From Tillus elongatus (Eukaryota; Arthropoda; Insecta; Coleoptera; Cleridae): 64,000 bases of DNA. Location of the stretch: NCBI GenBank assembly GCA_964006375.1, contig OZ023262.1:198610778-198674777 (forward strand), read 5' to 3'. Under the pieces are notes generated by a model. That model was not told where the DNA came from, searched no databases, and worked only from the letters and a program-made list of their open reading frames with translations. Below, in pieces: positions 1-12,064 of this stretch; position 1 is the stretch's first letter, and each line of letters starts with the position of its first letter. A program made the position numbers and the translations under genes.

Positions 1-427
1 ATACAGTTTCAGTGTGATATGTTTTTTAATAGAGTGTTGAATTCTCTTTAAAATAACACCTTGTTCAAGAAATTCTGTATGGCAGTTTGATATTACTAGT
101 GCATTTCATTGGTATTGTTAGTAAAATTTCAAGGTTATATACATATATGGATATTGTTAGTGATATTTTAGGATTATAGCTTTAATGCTGCAGATTGTGT
201 GTTACTATTTGAAACAAGGTCAACAATTCATACAAGACGCCATTTGACTTTTGATCTGCTAGGTGATTTTTAGTACTGCTAGAAAGATAGGATAACTTTT
301 TGTCAACTTTTTTTTTTGACTTTATGTTACTGATAAGAAAATTAAGTTAATATGTTTTTGTGGTCACTTCGAACATCTGTGTAAATAATCAATCAAAATA
401 AATAAAAAAATGCTGTGTAAATAATCA
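1..427. other. AT-rich flank without recognised gene
   Basis: I see no coding region or structured element. The last 11 bases (GTAAATAATCA, 417-427) are the left target-site duplication of the Penelope-like element that follows. The same word also occurs near 381, so this flank is locally repetitive. Confidence 0.5.
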
Positions 428-473
428 GTTAAGTACACTTGGAGAACCCAAATCACCACAACACATTTTAAAA

Positions 474-518
474 GACGTGACGATCGTTTAACTTACCAAG
501 TTAGCGTCATCAGAGGAT
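474..518 (-). ncRNA. Decayed hammerhead-like motif, left end of PLE1
   Basis: On the - strand this is the inverted copy of the motif at 2091-2140. CTGATGA (507-513) and the GTC cleavage triplet (479-481) remain, but the GAAA box reads TAAA. This changes G12, the general base of the hammerhead reaction. Stem II is also weakened. It is probably inactive. Confidence 0.55.
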
Positions 519-596
519 GAAACATTCTAAATACTTAAAAAACTAACATCATAGCTAAGTGGTTGACAGATGAGTTTAAAGGCCTGCCTGTCAAAC

Positions 597-1899
597 AGAA
601 AAGTCTTTCAGTAACAAATTCACTTGAATTTATTAATAAGATCAAAGAGGTTAAATTGACTGAAGGCTAGGTTTTAATTTCATTCGATGTAACCTCATTG
701 TTTCCTAGCGTTCCCACGGAGCAAACTTTAACATATTTAGAGCAGTTGCTAAAAATGAATAACATAAATGAAAATGTCTGCAAAGAATATTTAACTCTAA
801 CGAACCTTTGCATCAAACAAAATATTTTTCAATTCAACAATGAATTTTTTCAACAAACCCAAGGCACGGCAATGGGCAATCCGCTATCGCCATTTATTGT
901 AGACCTTTTCATGAGCAGATTTGAAACAGATCTTGAAAGTGAAAGTGGTTATATAGAGTGTGGTGTCGTTACGTGGATGATATTTTCGCAGTGTTTAACA
1001 CGAACATTTGCAGAATAGAAGATTTTATTGCCAAATTAAACAATAAATTTGATTCTATAAAATTTACCCACGAATGAGAAATTAATAATAAACTACCCTT
1101 TCTAGGTGTACTAGTTATCAAGAATAAAGACATTTTAGAATTCGATGTCTATAGAAAAGAAACCACTACCTTAAGCTACATCCCGAACGACTCACATCAT
1201 ACGTACGCACAAAAAATGGCCAGTCTGAATTTTTTAGTAAATCGGTTAATTAATTTTCTTTTAAACAAAAGTAGATATACCAAAGAATTAAATTATATTA
1301 AGAACGTGGCCGAATATAACGGATACACTGCTTGCCTAGTGGAAAAATTAATCAACAAACAGAAAACAAAGAAAATGTTGACGCAATCAACAACGTTCAG
1401 AAGAGAAAAATCGGAAAAAACTGTTTGCTTACCATTTGAACCTAGAATCATGAGGGGTCTAGACAGCATTTTTTAAAAAGTCAACTTACAGCTAACATTT
1501 TCAACAACAAATACCTTAAAAAACTTGCTAGGTAACCCAAAAGACAAGGATAGCGCGGACAAAATGTCGGGAATTTATGAAATAAGTTGTAAAGATTTCA
1601 ATCTTAAATACGCCGGACAAACAAAAAGATCGATTGGAATTAGATTCAAAGAACACATTTCCCAATTACGTTACGGCACTGTAGATAAGTCTTCCGTCGC
1701 CCGACATATTTGGGGTGATAACCATCACGTTAATAAAGATAATCTGAAATTAATAAAAAATGTTAGAAAACCAGGACAACTGAATGGGTTCGAAAGCGTA
1801 TATATTGCGAAATATAGTTACAACAAAAAATGTATGAACACTTCACCAGCGCCAATTACGAGTCACCTGATCGATTGCTTTGTTAAATATCGTTGTTAA
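597..1899 (+). pseudogene. PLE1 reverse transcriptase / GIY-YIG endonuclease remnant
   Basis: Penelope proteins combine a telomerase-like reverse transcriptase with a C-terminal GIY-YIG endonuclease. Visible here: RT motif A (SFDVTSLFPS, about 680-710), motif B (QGTAMGNPLSP, about 863-895), the catalytic RYVDDIFAV motif C near 967-993 in a different frame, and the thumb-side sequence up to about 1480. The endonuclease lies at 1525-1899, with GIYEIS, a YAGQT variant of the YIG box, a conserved arginine after it (GIRFKEH) and the late glutamate (FESVYI). Breaks: an in-frame TAG near 667, a frameshift just before YVDD, and further stops or shifts around 1075 and 1475. The N-terminal third is missing. 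It is a pseudogene, not a host gene. Confidence 0.85.
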
Positions 1900-2090
1900 T
1901 TTAGCTGTCGTTGAACCTTCTCAAAACTATTTAGATAAAGCAGTAGGGATAGCGCAAAGACCTTGTCCGGCGATAAAGATACAATACACTGTGGAATTTG
2001 CCTACGACTAGTGTCCCATCTCAGTTCGAACTCTTTACCTGAGATCCGGTATATAAGTTGATGTTAGTTTTTTAAGTATTTAGAATGGTT

Positions 2091-2140
2091 CATCCTCTGA
2101 TGACGCTAACTTGGTTAGTGAAACGATCGTCAGGTCTTTT
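2091..2140 (+). ncRNA. Hammerhead-ribozyme-like motif, right end of PLE1
   Basis: The core reads CTGATGA (2097-2103), stem II GCTAAC/GTTAGT with loop TTG (2105-2119), GAAA (2120-2123), then C-GATC-G as a minimal stem III and GTC (2129-2131) as cleavage triplet. Stem I begins with CCT (2094-2096) against AGG (2132-2134). Hammerheads are known from Penelope-like elements, so the context fits. One unpaired C (2104) lies between the CUGAUGA box and stem II, which is not standard, and activity is not shown. Confidence 0.65.
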
Positions 2141-2224
2141 AAAATGTGTTGTGGTGATTTGGGTTCTCCAAGTGTACTTATCAGTGCTCATCACAGGTTC
2201 CAATCTTCACTTAGTAAATAATCA

Positions 2225-3600
2225 CTTGTTCAGATACCTGCATTTTAGATGGTGTTAGACGATAAGACATTAGATTATCAAACTTACCTGCTAGCTGTCT
2301 TGTTATGTGCATCTATAACTCAACTCTCACAAAAAAGGAAATCACTTCTGTGAAAATTGGAGGAAAATTTAAACACGATCAGTACTTGCATGTGTTATTG
2401 TTTGTATAGTACATGCCAGAGAGTGAGTTCTATCAAGCTTACTTGAATTTTTTGCAACTATGTTTTAAGATATGTTTCCAATTTAAGGGTTAATATGAAA
2501 ACGTTCTTGCTTAACTAAATTAATTTGAAGATTCTGGTGTTTTTTTTTTACATTTTCAAAGCTTTTGTCTACGAAATCAAATATCCATAGAAAAGGCTCC
2601 TGCTGGGTCTGAGAAATATAATTATTTAGGCAATTAATTGGCAGAAATTTAACGCCATTTTAATCCACATATAAACTGACACTTACATTAAAATATCTTA
2701 AATCTTCAAGGTTACATAGTTCAATTTATCTCACTGAAAACTTTGTATGTCAGTGTATTCATATTATAATAATTATACATTGTGTCTTACAAATAAGCAG
2801 AATGCTTGTATTTGTATACAAAATACAATTTAAATTTGTGACATTCTCAATGTGTGGCTGGCAAACTTTCCTATTGATACCTCACTAGTTACCTTTGTCC
2901 AAAGTTGGTTTATTTTTCACTTTCCTTCATCGCCAATGTTTTGATACTAATCAACACATCTTGCAAAACTCAACTCAATCTGTTTCCTAATTAACTAAGC
3001 CTTTAAGATAAAGATACCAATAGACGACACTATTAAGAAAAAAATTGTGCATTTTCCTAAGAATTATCCACTATTAGTACTTATTACTATTGGGATTAAA
3101 GGCCCTAATACAGGCTTATCTGAAGAATTTTTTCGAAAGTGGTACAATTGATACCTCTATTATAAAAAAAAAATCATTTTAATCCTGTGTTCTTGCTCCT
3201 TTCTAGTCAAATTCCCAAAACTGAATTTTCCATGAAGCTGGAAATTAAAATTGGGTATACTACTATCTAGGTATAGTAAGTTTCTTTAACACATTGAGCA
3301 CGGTGTGGCATTACCCTTATGCCTCACCGTCTAGGTAAGTTCAGAGACGGAGAGGTATCAATGAGGGTCTCATGTTCAATATAACACAAGACAGTGTGGA
3401 TCTTATATGCGTCTCACTATAATGCTAAATGCATGAGGAGCGATAGCTAGCCGTCTATTCGAACCATTTATATCGCCTGGCCATTGGTACTTCGATACAT
3501 TCTAGAATTACACTCTAGTTTGACTATGGTTCAACATAATGCTATTAGGCAGACAAATAATGTACAAAAATACCTATAATAAAAAACCTTTATTGATATT
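2225..3600. other. Non-coding stretch with a foldback-family fragment
   Basis: No gene is visible. Positions 3085-3240 match the inner arm of the foldback element at 6880-12195: the run GGCCCTAATAC, a cttctcgaaag-like core, then TTCTTGCTCC and TTTTCCATGAAGCT in the same order. The sequence near 3284 (TTAACACATTGAGCACGG) could be an end of the neighbouring piggyBac remnant, but I found no partner. Confidence 0.4.
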
Positions 3601-3659
3601 GTGGTAATACATCGGTAATATACGTAAAATAATACACTATATAATGATATAACAGGATA

Positions 3660-5592
3660 TTAGTCATTTTTTTTCAGCACTATGCGTTGTGAAAAAGCAT
3701 GAGATGTAATAGTTTTTCTTGCAAGATGTACATTGCCATTTTGTCCTGTCTTTTTTATATTGTGCCACGGCTCATCCAAATTCATCTTTTTTTTTTTCAC
3801 ATAGCATACTACACATCTATTCTTAGCATGTTCTTGTAACGAGTGATGCTGAATAGGTTCGTTTACTCGTGGAAGGCTATCATTTATGCCCAAGAGTGCT
3901 AAAGCAAGAAGTTCTCTAAACTCAGTAATCTGAATTTTATTTTGCGTGATTTCTTTATATAATAGAAATGCATTCACCAAGGCCGAGCCCAAAATGAGCT
4001 CTATAGCTAGTTTTCGGTACCATTTGCTGCCCCTTCTTATGCAGTGTGAATACGCTTTAGCTGATCTGAGAGATCAATATAGGCTTTAGACTTGTTGTAG
4101 TTTACAATCGCTTGAGGCTTTTCTATTTCTCTTCCTCGCTGACGAACTTTGACTATTTCATCAGTATGCTTTGTTGTCAATAATAATACATCACGAGTGC
4201 CCTTCCATTTGATCATTACAATGCCAGTGCCGCTTTCTTGGAAAAATACTTCGTGCTTCTTCAGTTTTTTATTCAATACTTCTTTTGCGTTCAGTTTTCT
4301 GTTTGATCGTAAAGTTCCCACCAGATGTGTTTTTCTCTGTAATAACTGATTAGGTAAAGATACGCTGGTGTAATAGTTGTCAACGAACAGAGTTCGTCCA
4401 GTGTCTAGAATTATATCCATCAAAGAAAGAACAACATTAGATGAAGCATTACCAGCTCCCACATGGTCATTTCCACAATAGACTCGTAATTTATAGGTAT
4501 ATCCACCTGTAGTGCATAGCTTGTATAATTTTATGCCGAATTTGTGTTTTTTGTTCTTTATATATTGCCTAAATTTTAGGCGGCCTCTGAACGGAACGAG
4601 TGTTTCATCAATGCAAACACTGGAATCGGGTACCAAAACATATTCAAATCTCTTGTTCAACTTATTCACTAAAGGAGTCAATTTTCGCACCCCGTCGTTT
4701 ATGAAATTGTTATCTTCGTTATCGTTGAAATGCCACATCTGTAAGAGCTGTTCAAATCTATTTCTCGCCATGACCTCTTTCACTTCATTGGCGTATAAAA
4801 CATTAGTGCTCCAGTAAGCTTTTAGTCGTGGTAACTTAATAAGTCCCATCCACAACATAATGCCAAGGAACCTTTTCATTTCTTCGTTATTAGTCGGAAC
4901 CTATTCTTTCACGTGACCCCTTAGGCTTTGGTTTTTCCTTTAGCACTTGTTCAGCATACAAGTTGATATACCATATACTCTATTATGTCATCGGTAACGA
5001 AGATTTGGAAAAAATCACATGGTTGCTTTTCTAAATAATTTTCATAAAACTCAGGTTTGATTCCAACGTCTGCTTCTGTGAAATCGAAATGTTTCAATGA
5101 GGAACCATCAACAGGGCCCCAATTTATGTCACTGGTTCCAGTAGGAGCAACGGCTTATCCATAGTTATCTTCGGTTGTATATTGTGCAATAACATCTTCT
5201 ATTGTATTGTCAATATGTAAATAAAATTGCAACTGTTACTGATATTGCATTTCATTTGCAATATGGGTTAGAAAATCTGGTGATAATTCATATTTTTGCA
5301 ATATAACGATGGATGAATAAATAATCAATGAAGACATTGAACCAAAAAAAAAGTAGAAGGTAATTACCCCATTATTCACATCAGCCATATCTGCGTTTAT
5401 ATTCTGCCATGAGGTAGATGGTCTCACTTTATTCAGATTATTCGTTTCTGCGGTTGTTGTACACTTTTTTGCGTGTTTTCTTGGAACTCCGAATTCATCG
5501 TCACTCGAAATCTCTTCACCGGAACTAGGTTCATACTCATTGGAAAGATAAACATCACCGAATTCACTTCTATTATCATTACTTGATCCCAT
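3660..5592 (-). pseudogene. piggyBac transposase pseudogene
   Basis: piggyBac transposases cut and paste at TTAA sites using three catalytic aspartates. The central frame (4037-4879) shows all three contexts: SVCIDETLVPFRGR, TLFVDNYYTS, and NKSKAYIDLSDQL. The start-side fragment (5236-5592) is an acidic, serine-rich N-terminus (SNEYEPSSGEEISSDDE), typical of the family. The C-terminal part (3660 to about 4030) continues in another frame with SALVNAFLLYKE and a degenerate cysteine cluster (RCVVCYVKKKK). A frameshift near 4030 and loss of frame between 4880 and 5236 break the gene. I did not find matching terminal repeats. Residue order and motifs make the family assignment firm. Confidence 0.9.
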
Positions 5593-5649
5593 AAGGAAGA
5601 TTCACCACTCTCAAATGATAGTGACTCTGAAAATCTGTAAACAATCACT

Positions 5650-6080
5650 GGCGTTCGTCCAGCGGCTTTAGCGTCATCAAAATGGTTATATTTTCCTGCT
5701 CATCGTTGCCTCCTGCTAAATAAACTGTTATACTGCCTTTTTCAGCTAACATCTTAACTTCTTTCAGATTGATATAGAAAGCAGTTTCATCAGCATTAAA
5801 AACTGTTAACGGATTCCTCATGACTTCAACAAGCTCTTCTACCTCTATGTATTTTCACGCCTCTTCCATCCCAAACCCTCTTTAAAAGTTTTTACTGGTT
5901 ACATTTGCTCGCGAGCGTGTCAGAGTTTGTTTTTTCCAACCCCAGCTCATTTGCTAGTCTAGCAACACTAGCCAGGAAAGTATTTTGGTAACTGGAAAAC
6001 CAGTTTTTGCCATAGAGAATCTACTCAGTGTGCTACAATGATTTCTTCTTTTTCCTACTGGCAACTTTCCCATAGTCTTG
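5650..6080 (-). pseudogene. pogo/Tigger-like (DDE_1) transposase fragment
   Basis: Translating the - strand gives NADETAFYINL, then MLAEKGSITVYL and ENITILMTL. This is the order around the first catalytic aspartate in pogo/jerky-type DDE transposases (a D-E-T box followed by a GSKxV segment and an ENITVL strand). Upstream on the same strand is a basic start (MGKLPVGKRRNH). Stops interrupt it, and the second and third acidic residues are absent. It directly abuts the N-terminal end of the piggyBac remnant, so one probably inserted beside or into the other. Confidence 0.6.
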
Positions 6081-6879
6081 TACATTAAAGTTACTCTAAG
6101 CACTCCATTTTTTTTTCAGTCCCATTAATGTTCTGTTGGGAGTATTTTAATATATTTTTTTGCTGTTTCGACATCTGAAAAGAGAAAATTTTCCAAAATA
6201 GCCACTAGTTCATGTGTAAACAGATTTGAAATATCTTACTTATATGGAGTGACATAGTAAAATAGTGAAATCCAATGCCTGACCCCTAATGTCATCTATT
6301 GGTCTAACCACTTTTAGTTATACCACTAGCGGACATCAGTGTTACCAAATACATTATAAGAAACTGATTAGATCTAAACCCAGAATAAACACATGATCTA
6401 ATATTCCACTTTCATTCTCCAACTTTCAGAAGTCGATTTAATTTAAAATATTAACAGAAAAATATATAACTCTTAACTTACATTCTTAAGATTTTGTTTA
6501 GGATTCACAACAGAGTAGGTATCTTTAACGTGTCCAACATCACGTGTGGACACAGGACCGACGGGTTTACGCCCTCTCCGAAGGGCGGAACGTGCAGACA
6601 TTCAACTTGCTCAGATACAATCTCACAACCTCAGTTGATGTTAATTTTACAGTATGTACTGAAAAAGTAAAAGGGAACCCTGGGAATCGAACCCAGTTCT
6701 CTTCGGTTCAGAGGCAAACGTTCTTAACACGGAACCACCGAGGTTATAGTATATATGCTTTAATTTAAAAATCTGCGTTTTAAAATTAAGGGTCTTCTAT
6801 TGGCATGGGAAATGTGGGGTGTCATCCATTAGTGGTTTTTCCTTAGGAGTTTCTAGCACATTAGTTTTGCTGTGTGTTC
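6081..6879. other. Repeat-derived stretch with a tRNA-like SINE remnant
   Basis: No protein gene is supported. The interval 6505-6750, read on the - strand, carries a tRNA-like head: a B-box GGTTCGATTCC (complement of 6683-6693) inside a good T-arm (CTGGG/CCCAG), and an A-box-like GGTGGTTCCGTG about 45 bases before it. The motif ATCTTTAACGTGTCC near 6520 recurs near 9441, which suggests a dispersed family. Confidence 0.4.
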
Positions 6880-8185
6880 TTGACAACACGTTTTAGTGAA
6901 TTTTCATTAAGAAAGTTCACTAATCGGGAGGTAACGATGGTGAGACTTTCGGATTTTGTTTTCAAACAAGCGCGAATTAGGGCCCCTAGAACCCAGATCC
7001 AAGGTCCGTTTGAATTTTTATATGTATCCAAGCGATAACTCAAAAATACTCAACTGATTTGAACGAAACTTGGCACATACCTTCATTGTGTTAAGACCGC
7101 GGACGAGTTCGTAAATCAGCTGTGACGGACATTCTTTTTCCCGCAAAAATTTACAAAAATCTGTTTGAAAACGCTATATTTTTGAAAATATTAGAGTAAC
7201 TGGAATGAGACTTTACATATAGCTAGAAATGGTGTAAATAAACCTTTGTTCTGAATTTTAAGTAATGCTTCACAAAATTTGAAGTTTTTTCCAAATTAAA
7301 AATAAAACCTGAAAGACATGCATTGAAACCACTTAAATGGTTAAAGTCCAATGCCTGACAGATAGAGTAGTTAACTGCCATGTGTAGATTGATTCATACA
7401 ACAGGCATAAATCATACATCAATCATCCAAATAACAGTGAAAATGTAGCATAATATAGTGGAAATGTAAACAAAATCGACTCACGGCTCTACAAAAATTA
7501 TTTTAAAACAGTTTGTTCTGTTATATTTAAACTTAAAACATAAGACGTAATCTAAGATCGAAACAGTCGTTGAATGTGTTTCAAGTCACAATTCAATTAA
7601 TTCTGTAATTAGTTGTTACGTTTACTTTTAATATAATATAAAATGTCCTGAGGCACGAAGTCGGCGTCAAGTAGCAGATAAACAAACTTCCTGTTAGTAA
7701 GTCTGTGGTTTTCGGTCCATGCATGTAACATTTTGTTTTGTTTCACTTTAATATTTGGTAGAAACAATAGTGTACACATTTTATATGTTTGGAACAAGAT
7801 CTCATTTTTGTTTAAAACGCCTGGATAACTGTGTTACCTTTTGAGTGTAAAATTATACATTTCAGCAGAAATTTTGTTATTATTCATATTAAGTTTTATT
7901 AAGAAAATTCACCGGTTCGATTAGGTTGACTAAAACGAAAAAGTTTATTTTAAGGAGACTTACACTACCTCGATATACCAAATTTTAATTTTCTAGCTTC
8001 ATAGACAATTGAGTTTTGGGCATTTTTCTCAAAAGAAGCTAGAACACAAAATTTTCTTGATAATAGAGATATATCGATGGTATCACTTTCGAAAGAATTC
8101 TTCAAATGTGCGCTTACTACGACCCCCAAAAACCGATCTTCAAGGTCTGAGGGTTAAAGTATTAATTTGAGTAATATGCCGTAGT

Positions 8186-9245
8186 GGCCAGGCTAGGACT
8201 ATACAGACTAGCCTGCAATGGTAGACTGAAGATCAACCCAGGCTTCAGGAGCCACTGCAAAATTCAGAAGATCGTGAAGGAGCCCATTCTTGAAATGAGG
8301 TCAGACCTCGCGAGCCCGCGAATCTGCAAGGAAAACAACTTTACAGTGGAAATCTCCGACCGCGAGGCATGGCGCAAGGAGACGGCGGGCATCCACGGGA
8401 CGCGCTCGTCTGGTTCACGGACGTATCCGGCGGGGAGCGTGGGACGGGGGCAGGTGCTTATTCGGAAGGGCCGAGGGTAAGTCATAGTATTTCCCTCGGA
8501 GCCTATGCAACCGTCTTTCAGGCCGAAATGTACGCCATCCTGCACTGTGTGCGGGAGGACAAGAGGAGGGGGCTACACCAACAAGCGGATCCTAATAGCC
8601 ACAGACAGCCAGGCAGCCCTTAAAAGAACTAAGTAGCCCACGGGTAAATTCCTGGCTGGTGAGTGAGTGCCGAGACGTGACGAGCGACCTGGCTGAGCAG
8701 AATGAGGTCACCCTCATCTGGGTGCCGGGTTACTCGGGGGGTCAAAAGCAATGAAGAAGCTGACAGTCTCGCAAAGAGAGGGTCAGCAGAACCTTTTATG
8801 TGACCAGAACCGGCTCTGGGCGTGACAAAGAGCACTGCCAGGGGAACCAGTAAGTCCTGGGTCGGAAACCAACACAAGGCGTACTGGGCAGAGTGTCCAG
8901 GGCTGAGACATGGGAAGTCAATAATTGACGAACCCAGTTCAAAGAGAGCTGCCAAATCTTAGCAGAGGATAGCTCATGAACATAACAGATCTCTTGACGG
9001 GATACATGGCCGTCAAGAAACACCTGCATAAAATGGGGCGGTTCGAGGGGGACCTCGCATGCAGACTCTGCGGCGAGGGGGAGGAATCAGACCAGCACAT
9101 CTTGTGCGAGTGTAAAGCTCTGGACCGCAAAAGACAACTGATCTACGGTCAGTCTGGACCGGAGACAGGGCATTATAAAACTTCACCCTACCAATCGCTG
9201 TGCAGACTATTTCAAGGCGCAGTGATTTTGGAATGGGTGGAGTAA
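8186..9245 (+). pseudogene. LINE RNase H and zinc-binding C-terminus, broken
   Basis: The RNase H domain is seen as LVWFTDVSGG (first catalytic Asp; the usual GS is altered), then YATVFQAEMYAI (Glu), then TLIWVPGYSG after a frame change. The tail (8976-9245) has CRLCGEGEESDQHILCEC, a CxxC...H...C zinc-binding pattern common at the end of RNase H-bearing LINE proteins. At least three frame changes split the remnant (near 8450, 8620 and 8960). No RT domain remains. The 62578-64000 fragment is a candidate for the same broad group. Confidence 0.75.
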
Positions 9246-9328
9246 AAAGACTAAGGGCATGCACAATAAGCCAAAGATTGCAGTGCTATCGAGGCGGCAA
9301 AGCCGCGGACGAGCCCTGAGAGGGCAAA
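8186..9328 (+). mobile_element. 5'-truncated RNase H-type LINE with TSD
   Basis: A 13 bp TSD, AATATGCCGTAGT, lies at 8173-8185 and 9329-9341, so both boundaries are exact. The insert keeps only the 3' part of a non-LTR retrotransposon. Truncation at the 5' side with a TSD is the expected product of target-primed reverse transcription. Its local GC content is clearly higher than the surrounding AT-rich DNA. It ends with CTGAGAGGGCAAA and no long poly(A). Confidence 0.85.
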
Positions 9329-9341
9329 AATATGCCGTAGT

Positions 9342-10678
9342 AATGGTGTACAATCCTTATGAAAATTCACTACTATAACGCACTTGTTGCGTCCCAAAAT
9401 TTCTTGTCATTTGCTCTTTCATGGTGTAAGGAGGGTAGGAATCTTTAACGTGCCCGACATCGTATGGTTCATGGAACCAGCTGCTTAAATAATTTGATGT
9501 TCCACTGGCAATTGAGCCTGGTACCATAGGTTCCAGAAGCACACGTTCTTGCCCCCATGCCAGATTGTTTTTCTTAACTGGTTTATTGTTAAGCTTAATA
9601 ATTAAAATTGAATATTATACTTTATCTAGCCTGCTAAAGATGTCATTATTTACAAGTCACTTTTATATTGTATTATATTTACTGTAAAATGAACTCTAAT
9701 TGCTTGGCAATTCCTTTTATAGATGACGTCAAATATTGCAATTGCATATTGTTACATACATTATTCACTTAATCAGTCATAATTAAAATAAATGGAAATA
9801 TTTGAAGTTAAAGCCAAGGATCCATTTAATCTAAATTACTGTATAACTGATAGCCACTATCTGTCAAACATTCGTCATTTCTTTTAAAGGGTTTCACATA
9901 ATTTTATAATTACTAGTGTTACTAGTAGTATTCAATGTAAACAAACAAAATGTGTTAACTATTTTAAAACAATTCACACCTAATTTATAAACACATAGTT
10001 GGGAAAATAATCAACTATCTTCATCAAATAAACATTTATTACTAATTCAATGTCAGCTTTCTCACACAGATTTTCATGACATGTAGTAGTATATTTTGCT
10101 ATTGGGACAAACATGATTGTAGAGTTTTGTCATATCAAGATAGTACAGATAAGAAAATGAAGATTAATTCCCGTTGTGTTTTGTAGGTGATAGGTGATAC
10201 GTTAGTGCATTTGGTAACTATGTTTTGTACTAAAGAAAATGTCATTAGAAGGTAGGAAACTGATTTGTTTTTCCAAAAATATAAAGACAAAGTGTACTTT
10301 ACTGGTTTTCCGTACCATAAAAGCCAGAAGTGTCCATCCATTAAATTTTATCTCTCTTAATATACTGTCTTACATTTAGCTTCAAATTATGTTATGTTAG
10401 CCATAAATTATGCTAAAATTTCACTCATATGAACATACCTATTTTTATTCTACAGTTACTGTATCATGCAAATTGAAGGAATTATAGGCAAATAATATAG
10501 CAAGAGTTTGTTTTTTTTTTCCAATAAAATTTTATTGTATTTCAGTACTTATAAACTGTTAACTAGACATACCATACACCATGTCCACATAGTAAATACA
10601 ATTTCGGGACTCAGAAGTGCATTATAGTATTGAATTTTCATAAGAATTGTAGACTATTATCACAGGATATTACTAAAA
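9342..10678. other. Spacer between foldback arms
   Basis: This is AT-rich spacer without a recognisable gene. Positions 9425-9550 resemble the SINE-like repeat of 6505-6750 (AATCTTTAACGTGCCCGACATC, then a tRNA-like tail ending near 9550). I see no transposase here. Confidence 0.4.
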
Positions 10679-11236
10679 TTAATACGTTAAACTTACACAG
10701 ACTTTGAAAATCGGTTTTGGAGGTCCTAATACGCGCTCATTTAAAGAATTTATTCGAAAAGGTCACCATCGATATCTCTATTATCAAAAAAATCTTGTGT
10801 TCTAGCTCCTTTTGGGTAAAATGACCAAAACTCAATTTTCTATGAAGCTAAAAAGTAGTGTCGCTTTAAAAGAAACTTGTATTACAAATTTCATTAAAGC
10901 TACAAAAGCTTTCCAGGAGAAAACTTAATTCATATTTAGAAAAGTAAAGTATCTGCCAAATTATAAACGTAGCAGTTATTTTTCCTTATTAATCGCCTGG
11001 ATAAGTTCGTTTTAGTCAACCTAATAGAACCGGTTTTTGCAACAACTAAATAAGTTTTTAGAAGCAAATTCTCTATTTCTGAATTTTCTTAATAAAAATT
11101 CAATAATATCAACAATAACAAAATGTCTGCTGAGAATTATAATTATATAAAAATGAGGTCTTGTTCCAAACGTACGAAATCTGTACACTATTGTTTCTAC
11201 CAAATATAGTAAAGTGAAACGAAACAAAATGTTACA

Positions 11237-11308
11237 TGCACCGAGCGGGAAATGACCCGGAGCCGTCTGCGTACGAGGTGAGCATTATACCACTGAACCA
11301 AAGATGCA
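11237..11308 (-). pseudogene. tRNA-Gly-like pseudogene
   Basis: Read on the - strand, this 72-base stretch folds like tRNA-Gly: acceptor strands TGCATCT and CGGTGCA pair at six of seven positions, and the A-box TGGTTCAGTGGTATAATGC is close to the normal tRNA-Gly text. The B-box is damaged (GGTCATTTCC), the anticodon stem pairs poorly, and the anticodon position reads CGT. It lies only in the right arm of the foldback element. It is likely a pseudogene or SINE relic, not a working tRNA. Confidence 0.6.
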
Positions 11309-11986
11309 CTGACAAAATGTTTGTTTACCGAATAGGTACTTGACGCCGAATTCGTGCCTTGGGAAATTTTATATTATATCAAAAGTAAACGTAACAACTA
11401 ATTACAGAATTAATTGAATTGTGACTTGAAACACATTCGTAACTGCTGACAAACGACTTAAACGGTTCTTTGTTTTTTTGTGGCCGAGATTTTCTGATCG
11501 TCGGTTCGGGTAGTATGTTTTATGCGTGTTATTTGCATTGTTTGGTTATCGTTGATGTATGATTTATCCCTGTTGTATGAATCAATCTACGCATGGCAGT
11601 TAACTACTCTGTCTGTGAGGCATTGGACTTTAACCATTTAAGTCGTTTCAATGCATGTCTTTAAGTTTTTATTTTTAATTTGGAAAAAACTCCAAATTTT
11701 TGTCATTATTGCTTAAAATTCACAACAAAGGTTTATTTACACCATTTCTAGTTATATGTAAAGTCTCATTCCAGTTACTCTAATACTTTCCAAAATATAG
11801 CGTGTTCAAAAATATTTTTGTATATTTGGGGGACAGGGGTGGTGGTGGTGCCCGTTATAGGTGATTTACGAACTTAACATAATGAAGATATGGGCCAAGT
11901 TTCGTTCAAATCAGATGAGTATTTTTTACGTTATTGATCGAATACACACACGGTCGCGCGCGCGCACACATGCTCACGCGCACACA

Positions 11987-11987
<1 letters not shown>

Positions 11988-12062
<75 letters not shown>
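11988..12062. repeat. (AT)n microsatellite in foldback arm
   Basis: About 75 bp of AT dinucleotides, preceded by a CA/CG-rich run (11944-11985). The matching place in the left arm (near 7018) is only TATATGTATCC, so the array grew in one arm after the arms formed. Confidence 0.95.

Positions 12063-12064
<2 letters not shown>

Larger units (their letters stand above)
428..2213 (+). mobile_element. Penelope-like element PLE1, degraded
   Basis: The element is flanked by an 11 bp TSD, GTAAATAATCA, at 417-427 and 2214-2224. Its ends form an inverted repeat of about 130 bp (430-560 against 2060-2190), which is common in Penelope-like elements because partial copies join in inverse orientation. The right end continues with a short tail, TGCTCATCACAGG, also present at the end of PLE2 (29287-30170), so both belong to one family. 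Between the ends lies a broken reverse transcriptase and GIY-YIG endonuclease gene. Hammerhead-like motifs lie in both terminal repeats. The copy is old: the reading frame is interrupted several times. Confidence 0.85.

Noticed and set aside
698..1018. A host reverse transcriptase or telomerase gene
   Set aside because: The motifs, terminal repeats, TSD and GIY-YIG end show a Penelope-like element.
6672..6750. A functional tRNA gene on the - strand
   Set aside because: Only the T-arm is well paired. The acceptor ends do not match, and related text recurs near 9441.
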